Below, piece after piece: positions 17,194 through 24,192 of a stretch of 64,000 bases of DNA. Source of the stretch: Limnobacter sp. MED105 (GTDB taxonomy: Bacteria > Pseudomonadota > Gammaproteobacteria > Burkholderiales > Burkholderiaceae_B); assembly GCF_000170915.1 (NCBI RefSeq), contig NZ_ABCT01000013.1, positions 50,580 through 114,579 of the forward strand, read 5' to 3'. The notes under the pieces are model-generated. The model did no database searches and had not been told where the DNA came from. It saw only the letters and a program-made list of their open reading frames with translations. The translations under genes were made by a program, and so were the position numbers. Numbering within the stretch: position 1 is the first letter of the stretch; every line of letters starts with the position of its first letter.

Positions 17194-18006
17194 TCATTTG
17201 AGGGGATCAGGTTGAGTCGGTGTCGTATCGTCATCCGCTTTCGTCACCTTGCCTGCTTTTGGGGGCTTTGACGTCGGGCGAATCGCTTTCGGGTTTTGGA
17301 TGGTCGTGCACAAGTCATTAATCAACTTGTCTTTCATTTCACAATGGCCGTGCATCCGATCAATCTCAGTTTTCAGCGATACGCTGGCCTTTTGCTCCAT
17401 CTCGGATCGGGTTTCCGCTTTTGCCAATTCAATTTTGCAATGCTCCAAATCGCAAGCCATTTCTTGATATTTTGCCTTTTGATTGATCGATTCTTTTTGG
17501 GCTTGATCCAAAAGAACCTCAACCCGAATTTGATCCTTTTCAAGGGACTCATTACGAACCTTTAATTCATTGATTTGATTTGATTGAACCGATACCAATT
17601 CTTTAAGCTCTGCCAATTGCTGAACGAATTGAGCATTGATCGCTTTTAAGGATTCGTTTTCAGCCTGAATACGATCGTTTTCCGTTTCAAGATAGGATCC
17701 TTCTTTTTCAAGGATGTCCTTTTCCTCATTAATTTGCTTGATCTCTTGATTCAACGCAGTGCTGGCGCTCTCAGAGGCATCACGAATGGTTGTCGCCAGT
17801 GCTCTTAGAAGTGCATCAGGAATATTGAATTGACTGAAATCGGGAGTTTTGGTCTCTTGGCGGTATTGGGTCAAATAGCGGTGAACGGTATTAGGAGAGG
17901 CCCTAAATTTATCCCGTAAAGCCGTCAGTGTAATTGGTTGTGAGTTCTTTTCTGCTTCTTTAACAACAGTTAAAAAATCTTCATAGCTTAGTCCTTGTCT
18001 TCCCAT
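17194..18006 (-). CDS. KfrA-like DNA-binding coiled-coil protein
   Basis: KfrA proteins are plasmid-borne regulators and partition accessories that bind repeats in their own promoter. The first 65 of 270 residues form the KfrA_N-type helix-turn-helix (LSYEDFLTVVKEAEKN, then ALRDKFRASPNTVHRYL). About 85-235 is one long coiled coil of Glu/Lys/Gln/Leu heptads. The tail is basic and Pro/Lys-rich. The start is the ATG at 18006 because AGAGGTGA lies just before it; an overlapping GTG at 18015 is unlikely. It is divergent from the H-NS-like gene and precedes hsdM. The 15-bp repeat array 90 bases upstream is the probable target. Not a classical restriction controller (C protein). Confidence 0.82.
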   Translation of the reverse strand: MGRQGLSYEDFLTVVKEAEKNSQPITLTALRDKFRASPNTVHRYLTQYRQETKTPDFSQFNIPDALLRALATTIRDASESASTALNQEIKQINEEKDILEKEGSYLETENDRIQAENESLKAINAQFVQQLAELKELVSVQSNQINELKVRNESLEKDQIRVEVLLDQAQKESINQKAKYQEMACDLEHCKIELAKAETRSEMEQKASVSLKTEIDRMHGHCEMKDKLINDLCTTIQNPKAIRPTSKPPKAGKVTKADDDTTPTQPDPLK

Positions 18007-18093
18007 TTTGATCACCTCTTTTTAAGTTTGATTAAAAAGGTATATCTAAAACGAGAATTAAACTCAAGCAATTTAATACGATACCAACAATAT

Positions 18094-18183
18094 AATACAG
18101 TATTATACGATACAGTATTATATGATACGGTATTATATCGTATCGTATTATACGCTACAGTATTATACGATACTGTATCCTAT
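18094..18183. repeat. 15-bp tandem repeat array, probable KfrA operator
   Basis: Six contiguous 15-base units follow the pattern GATACAGTATTATAC (18094-18108, 18109-18123, 18124-18138, 18139-18153, 18154-18168, 18169-18183). The last diverges and a partial unit precedes at about 18074. Each holds the near-palindrome GTAT-T-ATAC. The array fills the divergent promoter region between the KfrA-like and H-NS-like genes. Confidence 0.85.
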
Positions 18184-18252
18184 ACTAGTATATGCTAGTG
18201 TTTAGAACTTCAATGGCTTGAACCCAAACTCAATCTTAAAAGGCTAGATCAA

Positions 18253-18573
18253 ATGGACTTTCAAAGCGCAATCAATCAAATGAAGGCGAAGGAAGAGGCA
18301 CTGGCAAAAGAGAAAGATCAGCTAAAAGGCGCTGCCTTAAACCAAATTAGAGAACTTGTGGCCTTATTTGGTATCTCCTCTGCTGAGATCTTCACTACTC
18401 CAAAGAAACCAGCTGCCGCCAAATCAACGGTGGACTACTCGGCATTCGAGGTTGGCAAAACCTATTCCGACGGTGTTAAGACTTACAAGTTCGCCTCAAA
18501 AGGCAAACGCCCTGATTGGCTGAAGAAGGCGATCGAAGAAGGCAAAACGGCAAAAGACTTGATTACGAAGTAA
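18253..18573 (+). CDS. H-NS family nucleoid protein
   Basis: Small DNA-binding protein expected to silence AT-rich DNA. The 106 residues have an N-terminal helical oligomerisation part (QMKAKEEALAKEKDQLKGAALNQIRELVALFGIS) and an Ala/Lys/Pro linker (KKPAAAKS). The C-terminal domain ends SKGKRPDWLKKAIEEGKT, where H-NS/MvaT/Bv3F relatives carry the GRGRxPxWL-type binding loop. The loop here has KGKRP instead of the usual GRGR. It is divergent from the KfrA-like gene across the repeat array. Plasmid-borne H-NS homologues commonly lower the cost of carrying new DNA. Confidence 0.82.
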   Translation: MDFQSAINQMKAKEEALAKEKDQLKGAALNQIRELVALFGISSAEIFTTPKKPAAAKSTVDYSAFEVGKTYSDGVKTYKFASKGKRPDWLKKAIEEGKTAKDLITK

Positions 18574-18610
18574 GATCAAGCCTCAACCAAAATCATTGCT
18601 GGAGTAGTAA

Positions 18611-18907
18611 ATGACGAACGAAGAATTCATGACTTTTGCAACACACGCCGACAACTTGGGCGAGGAAGCACTGCAATCCCTTAACTGGGAAGAAATTGAA
18701 CAGTTACCAGCCGAAGCTAAGATCATTCAAGAGGCTTTGTTCCTCTGGTCTCAGTTCATCGTCGGAAACGTATCAGAACCGGCAGATGACATTAGGGCGA
18801 TGGACGCGGAAGACCGACGCCGTGTTTTACGGACTTGGATTGACATCACCAACGATGAGATGGCATTGCGGTCAATCTCGATTTTTATCCTCGAAACGCT
18901 GGCCTAA
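18611..18907 (+). CDS. small acidic hypothetical protein
   Basis: A 98-residue acidic protein I do not recognise. It starts MTNEEFMTFATHADNLGEEAL, is predicted mostly helical, and contains EDRRRVLRTWIDITNDEM. There is no signal peptide or membrane helix. GGAG lies about eight bases upstream, so the start is credible. It follows the H-NS-like gene by 37 bases in the same direction and is the last gene before the right attachment site. A modulator of its neighbour or a small anti-defence or toxin-control protein are possibilities only. Confidence 0.62.
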   Translation: MTNEEFMTFATHADNLGEEALQSLNWEEIEQLPAEAKIIQEALFLWSQFIVGNVSEPADDIRAMDAEDRRRVLRTWIDITNDEMALRSISIFILETLA

Positions 18908-18912
18908 AAGCA

Positions 18913-18944
18913 GTATCCGGTTTTTTTCCGGTAATGTATCCGGT
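18913..18944 (+). repeat. two GTATCCGGT motifs near the right end
   Basis: GTATCCGGT at 18913-18921 and 18936-18944 match the motif before the integrase gene (4228-4236). The second copy extends to ATGTATCCGGT, as on the left. Spacing is 23 bases. CCGGT also recurs between and after them. Candidate integrase arm sites. Confidence 0.45.
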
Positions 18945-19032
18945 CCGGTCCGAGACAATTGAAAGAGAAGATCGGATATAAGGCTTTGAAATTATGGTGG
19001 AATTTTGGAAAAATTGGGGATGATCGCTCGGG

Positions 19033-19049
19033 TCCCTGATTCGCCACCA
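19033..19049 (+). repeat. attR: right copy of the 17-bp repeat
   Basis: Exact copy of the tRNA-Met 3' end (4155-4171). No tRNA body precedes it. What follows is the original downstream DNA of the tRNA gene. Confidence 0.88.
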
Positions 19050-19357
19050 AACAAGAAACCCCTCAGTGAAAGCTGAGGGGTTTTTTCATTTCCGAACAAC
19101 TGTGAAGGGTTTGCTCACAAATCCTTTTTGAACAGCGTTTAACTCCTCCTCCTTATACGTTGCATTACTATTTATTGACAGTATAACGACGATTGTTCAA
19201 AACCATAATCACGGTTATTATTTTTAGAAAGATGCATCTAAAAATGCGCTTCAACAGTAACAACTGTTAACAACGGCAAGGAAGGATAGTTGCAGTACCG
19301 AAACAGCTGCACCTGACCTTTCTTCTACAAAAACAGCTTGCTAGGAGGAGATGACAC
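19050..19357. other. gene-free region between attR and the oxidase gene
   Basis: Holds the displaced tRNA terminator, an AT-rich stretch with a TTGACA at 19175-19180 lacking a good -10, and the inverted repeat AACAGT-aaca-ACTGTT (19253-19268), which may be an operator for the next gene. No coding region is seen. Confidence 0.5.
19057..19086 (+). terminator. original tRNA-Met terminator, now stranded after attR
   Basis: AACCCCTCAG (19057-19066) pairs with CTGAGGGGTT (19073-19082) and is followed by six T. It lies eight bases after attR, which was the tRNA 3' end before integration. Confidence 0.85.
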
Positions 19358-21628
19358 GTGTTCAAGCTGAATAAACTATCTGCAGTAATCGCCATTGGAT
19401 TGGGAGCTGCTCTGCCTGTACAAGCCGGTCTTTTAGACGATCTGATCGGTGCCAAATTCAACCCCATCAGCACTGAAAAAGGCGTGGCGGCAGAGGGTCA
19501 GAAAGGCTCCTTTAGTTCGCCATTTGAAGAGCCCTTCGTGTACGAACGCTCAGGCGACAACGACAATAACCCAGATGCCACACCCATTCCGGCACCCGAG
19601 AAGTGCATGGGCATTGGTGAAAACGGCAAGCTTCGTTGCAAGCCCGCAGCCGGTACCATCTCGTTGCTGCCGAACGGCGATTTCCTATATTTCAACGCGC
19701 TGGAGGGAACTGAAGACTTTGAGTTCAGCATCTTGGTGGATTTTGGTCAAAAGGCCATTAACGACCAAACTCGCCGCATGATCATTCCGAAAGATGCGAC
19801 TTCTGCGACCAACTGGATTCGACCACTTGAGGTGGACTCTGGCGCCAACCCTGACGGTTACGAGATCACCGAACTGCTGCCAGGTCTCGGCCTAACCAAC
19901 AAGGAAACCAATAGCTCAGACGGTGCCCTGTTCTGCGCAGACGTGGCCATGCTCGCCGATGGTTCCATCATGGCCGTGGGCGGCACTGCTTATTACAGCG
20001 AGCCAGGCAGCAACCTGATCGGGTACGGCCTGACCGAACTGGAAGGTCTGAAGACTAGCCGAGTTTACAACCCCAACACCAACCGCTGGATGCAGGGCAA
20101 CGACATGAACTTTGGTCGTTGGTATCCTGCTTTGATCACCCTGCCCGACAGCAAAATGTTCGTTGCAAGCGGAGTTACAAAGCTGCTAAAACCTGTATAT
20201 CCTCAGGCACCAGAGCAAAGTGGCCGCAATGTTCCGCAAACCGAAACATTCGATCCGGCAACTGGTAAGTGGACTGTCAACCCGCAAACTGCCCAGCGCT
20301 CTCTCCCTCTTTACCCACGACTACATCTGCTACCCAACGGCCACGTGTATTACAATGCGGGAGGTCAAGCCTTTAATCCCTTTGGTCAGTCCTACGATCA
20401 AGCGGTTTGGAACATTTCCGCGACTTACAACCCAAAAAATCAGAATTGGTCAGATTTAGCCTACGCTGGCTTCCCGTTGAAATTCAGTGATGCTGGACTT
20501 GAATCACTTACACAGGTTCTAAATCCACTTACTGCAACCAATGCCGCAGTCGGTGCTTTAACCAAAACTTTGACAGATGTTGTGATAAAAAGCCCTCAAG
20601 CACTTCAGAAGCTATTGAGCGTGGTAACTACCGGCAACCCAGAGCAGCTCCTACAAAAGGTAGTTGGCGCAGGTATGAGAGGCTCCACATTTTCAATCAT
20701 GATGCCGCTGCGCCCCAACTCCCAAGGTCTGTACAAGGAAGCCAGCTTCCTTACGGCAGGAGGTGTTCTTCCTTTAGTGGGTCTAGCCTCTCCGGGCGGA
20801 TATATAGCGGTTGGATCTTCGCGTATAGATACCGTTAAAACTGATGGAGACAATATTATTGACTACCAAAGCGAAGTAACAGGTTCTTTGAACGAAACCC
20901 GCTGGTATGGGTCTGGAGTGCTGATGCCCGATGACTCAGTGATAGTCTTTAACGGTGCAGATCGGGATGGAGTTGTCGCGCCTGGCATAGAATTTCCAAG
21001 AAAAACCGCTGAACGCTTTGACCCAGCGACCAAGAAATGGACGCAAATGGCTGTGGCCAACAAACCCCGCACTTATCACAACACTGCCCTGCTGATGCAA
21101 GACGGCCGTGTGCTGGTGGGTGGTCATGCGCCAATTTCCACGTTGTACTTGAAGAACATCAATCTGGCAGCGTTTGGTTTTGCTCCCAATGACGGCCGTG
21201 ATCCCTCGTTCGAGATTTACACCCCACCGTATGTGAACAATCCAAACCGCCCCAACTTGATTGGTTTCGCAGGCGGCAACTCGACACCCGCTGGCAATGG
21301 AAAAACCATGTTGCGCGAATTCCGCAAAGGTCAACAAGTGACACTGGAAATGGCACCTGGAACTGATATGGGCAAAATTGACTCAGTTTCCTTGGTACGC
21401 CATACCGTGACAACGCACTTGACCGACGCTGACCAGCGTACCGTTGTTATTCCCAAGAACCAGCTGACCGTGACTGGGCAAAGCGTACGCTTCACCATTC
21501 CAGATCAGGCCGCTGTGGTTCCACAAGGCGCTTACATGACCTTTGTGCGTGCCAAGCAAGCGGATGGTTCACTGCTGCCTTCCAAATCTGTCAGCTTCAT
21601 GTTGAAGCACGGCAATGGACAAGAGTGA
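19358..21628 (+). CDS. secreted copper radical oxidase-like protein (galactose/glyoxal oxidase family, DUF1929)
   Basis: Probably an exported oxidase that turns an alcohol or aldehyde plus O2 into the next oxidation state plus H2O2. The 756-residue product starts at a GTG eight bases after AGGAGGAG. It has a signal peptide ending ALPVQA (about 23), kelch-type repeats and a C-terminal galactose-oxidase/DUF1929 domain. The family's copper and radical residues all appear present: C193 (LFCADVAML) with Y256 (GRWYPAL) for the Tyr-Cys cofactor, Y573-H574 (PRTYHNTALL), and H687 (TTHLTDADQR). The substrate is unknown. The next gene encodes an exported protein and probably shares the transcript. It lies just outside the element. 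Confidence 0.82.
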   Translation: MFKLNKLSAVIAIGLGAALPVQAGLLDDLIGAKFNPISTEKGVAAEGQKGSFSSPFEEPFVYERSGDNDNNPDATPIPAPEKCMGIGENGKLRCKPAAGTISLLPNGDFLYFNALEGTEDFEFSILVDFGQKAINDQTRRMIIPKDATSATNWIRPLEVDSGANPDGYEITELLPGLGLTNKETNSSDGALFCADVAMLADGSIMAVGGTAYYSEPGSNLIGYGLTELEGLKTSRVYNPNTNRWMQGNDMNFGRWYPALITLPDSKMFVASGVTKLLKPVYPQAPEQSGRNVPQTETFDPATGKWTVNPQTAQRSLPLYPRLHLLPNGHVYYNAGGQAFNPFGQSYDQAVWNISATYNPKNQNWSDLAYAGFPLKFSDAGLESLTQVLNPLTATNAAVGALTKTLTDVVIKSPQALQKLLSVVTTGNPEQLLQKVVGAGMRGSTFSIMMPLRPNSQGLYKEASFLTAGGVLPLVGLASPGGYIAVGSSRIDTVKTDGDNIIDYQSEVTGSLNETRWYGSGVLMPDDSVIVFNGADRDGVVAPGIEFPRKTAERFDPATKKWTQMAVANKPRTYHNTALLMQDGRVLVGGHAPISTLYLKNINLAAFGFAPNDGRDPSFEIYTPPYVNNPNRPNLIGFAGGNSTPAGNGKTMLREFRKGQQVTLEMAPGTDMGKIDSVSLVRHTVTTHLTDADQRTVVIPKNQLTVTGQSVRFTIPDQAAVVPQGAYMTFVRAKQADGSLLPSKSVSFMLKHGNGQE

Positions 21629-21637
21629 TGACTGCCA

Positions 21638-22612
21638 ATGCCCGTCGTTAAAACGAACTGGGTGAAGAAAACGCTGGGCGCCTGCCTGGCGTTTTCTTTT
21701 TCTACCCTAATTATCTCAAGCCCCCTGATTGCCCCTAGCGTCGCTTTCGCACATGCTGAACACGGCACCGAGGGAGGTGTTCCAACTGTCAGTCCAAAAA
21801 CGAAGCTACCCAAAGGTATCTCGCTGCAGGTAGTGAAAAGCAATGCATTTCAGTTTGCATTGGCCACAGACGGCCAACAACAAATTGAAATTTTGGGCGA
21901 GGACAAACGCGCCTTTCTAAGATTCAAAGGCAACAAACTGTATGCGGACTTAAACGCAACAGGTTGGCACCGTTCCCGACAACCCGGTGGCGGCCCTATC
22001 CCTGACCGTCTCAAAGACAACCCAAAGTTGAAACCCAATTGGGTTTTGCTGGACAAACAACCTGGCTATGGTTGGTACGATCCCCGTTTGATTAAAGAGG
22101 ACTTGGCTCACTTTAATCTGGCCATGGTTGCCAACGGCAAACCCATCAGTGTTCGAATCGAACGTATAGAGCCCGAACCCATGACAGGTTACTGGCGCCC
22201 AACGCTGGTCAACGAAGCTGACTTCACTGGCCTGAACGCCATGGTGCCAGGCCTGAGTGGCAACAACTTCCTACTCAGCCGCATGGGCACGGCCAAAGGT
22301 GAGTTTCAGGTGCTGGATGACCAGGGTGTGCCATTCATCGAGCTTCGAAAAGATGGAGTCTGGCTGAACAGCATGCATGCATGGGCAAACTCAGTTGAAC
22401 TGTTTCATACCCCTGGCACTGAACAAGCACCATGGGTCAAAGTATCAGAAACTGGAACGGTGACCTATGCGGATCCACGACTGGATAAGAAACCCGCAAA
22501 GATCTCTGAAACTGGCAGCTGGGTTATACCTGTCAAACTGAAGGAAGGCGAACAACAAAGTTTGCTGAAAGGCGAACTGACATGGCAAAAGATTGTTGAA
22601 AACACCAATTAG
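21638..22612 (+). CDS. exported hypothetical protein, partner of the oxidase
   Basis: Starts nine bases after the oxidase gene, so it is almost surely cotranscribed. The 324-residue product has a long signal peptide (hydrophobic about 14-37, cleavage near SVAFAHA). A His/Glu-containing start (HAEHGTEGG) follows. The body contains EDKRAFLRFKGNKLYADLN, PNWVLLDKQPGYGWYDPRL and a C-terminal GSWVIPVKL. The WYDPRL and FLRF motifs remind me of unnamed secreted proteins of other bacteria, from memory only. A role in maturation, copper delivery or anchoring of the oxidase is inference from the pairing. Confidence 0.7.
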   Translation: MPVVKTNWVKKTLGACLAFSFSTLIISSPLIAPSVAFAHAEHGTEGGVPTVSPKTKLPKGISLQVVKSNAFQFALATDGQQQIEILGEDKRAFLRFKGNKLYADLNATGWHRSRQPGGGPIPDRLKDNPKLKPNWVLLDKQPGYGWYDPRLIKEDLAHFNLAMVANGKPISVRIERIEPEPMTGYWRPTLVNEADFTGLNAMVPGLSGNNFLLSRMGTAKGEFQVLDDQGVPFIELRKDGVWLNSMHAWANSVELFHTPGTEQAPWVKVSETGTVTYADPRLDKKPAKISETGSWVIPVKLKEGEQQSLLKGELTWQKIVENTN

Positions 22613-22615
22613 TGT

Positions 22616-24178
22616 TTAGCCGCCTGGAATCACCAGGCGGCATTCTTCTTCAAATCCATATTTGCGTGCAAACGGACAGTCCATCACAGGCAGTATCGAT
22701 GGAATTTGATAGTACTTCTCCACAGCTTCACGTAACACCACGTCTCTGAACCGGGAGTAATTGAAATTGCTGCCGTCTACGATCGTAAAAGGCACGCCTT
22801 CAATCACTTGGGTTTGCACTGAAACGTTACTCAGATAATCTTGATAAAGCGCCGGGTCGATCGGCTTGGCTTTGGCCACAATCCGAATGGGTTTGCCGTC
22901 CATTTCCCGCCAGTCAACAAAGGTATCGTCATTGCGTGCATGGTATTTTCCAGGACCAAAAACAGGCACCACCTTGCCGTAGTGATAAGTCATCAAGGCG
23001 GCAGGCGAATAAGCCACAGTGGTCAATACGCCGTCTGAAGGCATGTCGCGAGTCAACTCATCCAGAATAGCCGGCATTTCGCGGTGAAACAGCACATCTT
23101 CCTGAAAATCCTGTTTTGGCCATACCGATACTTCAGCATGCATCAAGAGACCAAACAACACCAAGTGTGGGATCGACAACACAGCATTGAAGCCAATGTA
23201 ACGTTTCATCCAGATGCCCGGCGTGCACAAGGCAAGAAGCACAAAGGCAATGGGTAAAAAGCCCAGCACCCAATGCAAGCCAACTGTTTTTTCGAGTGAA
23301 ATGACAAAAAACAGGGCCAGTGGCACCAAGAGGGCAAACGCCAAGGCGCTTTGGCGCAACCAAACCCGACTGCCCTTGAGCAAACTCCACAAAGCCCACG
23401 GAGTAATCAGGTAAATCATCATGCCCAGGTACGTAAGCACCGTGCCCCAACCCAACTGGGCATCTTCATGCCTGTTCACCAGGTTGAACATGATGTTGTT
23501 CCAGCAATTATGTAGGTTGTAGCCAATATTCACGCTGGCAAACGGCAAAACACCAGCCAACAACAGAAACAGGTACTTGAAACGCTGCCGCTGAAACAAC
23601 AAGTGAAACCCAAACGCGAAACCCAACAAGACAGCAAAGTATTTGGACAAAAATGCCAAACCCAAAAAACAACCAGCGAGAAACATTGCCGCACTCGACT
23701 CAGTGCGAATCGCTTTGACATAGGTGTAAATGGAAAGGCCCATAAAAAATATCAACGGCGTGTCGGTGGTAACAAACACGGCAAACCACGATACCGGCAT
23801 TGACAAATAAACAGCACCAGCCAACCAGGCTCGGGGCTCTTGCTCGCGTGGCAACAATTCACGGGCCAGCAGCACCACACCGTAAGCAATAACTGTGGTT
23901 AACAGCAGGGTCAGGCTGCGCACCACAATCGGTTCATTGCCAAGATGACTCAGCGCCCACAACCACCAGCCGACCATGGGCGGATGATCGTAATAGCCCC
24001 AATTCAGATCAGTCGACCACAAATGGAAGAAAGCCTCGTCGCCAGTCATGGGAAAAAACCACGCCAACCAGAGTTTGATGACGGCGGTCAGCACAACAGT
24101 CCAGACAAACAAACTTTTGGCAGTTCTTAACGTCAGCTCGGGTCCTTGGGATCTGGACGAAGAAAAATGACTAGACAT
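22616..24178 (-). CDS. ArnT-like family 39 glycosyltransferase
   Basis: Polytopic inner-membrane enzyme that moves a sugar from a polyprenyl-phosphate carrier to an envelope acceptor. The 520 residues contain the GT39 signature near the N-terminus, FPMTGDEAFFHLWSTDLNWG followed by YYDHPPMVGW, with the catalytic acidic pair of the family. About ten or more hydrophobic segments and a soluble C-terminal domain follow. The ATG at 24178 (MSSHF) is preferred; an earlier start at 24241 would overlap the upstream gene by 49 bases. It follows the UbiA-type gene by 14 bases. Acceptor and sugar are not known. Confidence 0.86.
   Translation of the reverse strand: MSSHFSSSRSQGPELTLRTAKSLFVWTVVLTAVIKLWLAWFFPMTGDEAFFHLWSTDLNWGYYDHPPMVGWWLWALSHLGNEPIVVRSLTLLLTTVIAYGVVLLARELLPREQEPRAWLAGAVYLSMPVSWFAVFVTTDTPLIFFMGLSIYTYVKAIRTESSAAMFLAGCFLGLAFLSKYFAVLLGFAFGFHLLFQRQRFKYLFLLLAGVLPFASVNIGYNLHNCWNNIMFNLVNRHEDAQLGWGTVLTYLGMMIYLITPWALWSLLKGSRVWLRQSALAFALLVPLALFFVISLEKTVGLHWVLGFLPIAFVLLALCTPGIWMKRYIGFNAVLSIPHLVLFGLLMHAEVSVWPKQDFQEDVLFHREMPAILDELTRDMPSDGVLTTVAYSPAALMTYHYGKVVPVFGPGKYHARNDDTFVDWREMDGKPIRIVAKAKPIDPALYQDYLSNVSVQTQVIEGVPFTIVDGSNFNYSRFRDVVLREAVEKYYQIPSILPVMDCPFARKYGFEEECRLVIPGG
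22619..22641. terminator. terminator between convergent genes
   Basis: GCCGCCTGG (22619-22627) and CCAGGCGGC (22633-22641) form a perfect 9-bp stem with a 5-base loop. It lies inside the 3' end of the minus-strand gene. T-tracts are weak on both sides. Confidence 0.6.
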
Positions 24179-24192
24179 GGATATTGGATATC

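Larger units (their letters stand above)
4172..19049. mobile_element. integrated mobilizable plasmid-like element in tRNA-Met
   Basis: About 14.9 kb between the 17-bp att repeats. It encodes integrase, RepL-like initiator with iterons, MobV-like relaxase, type I restriction-modification, KfrA-like protein, H-NS-like protein and several unknowns. It has long AT-rich noncoding stretches, unlike the compact GC-richer surroundings. No type IV secretion genes are present, so transfer would need a helper. Integrase at one end and plasmid functions inside suggest an integrated mobilizable plasmid. Confidence 0.87.

Noticed and set aside
18094..18183. possible CRISPR array
   Set aside because: Units are only 15 bases, contiguous and without unique spacers, and no cas genes are nearby.
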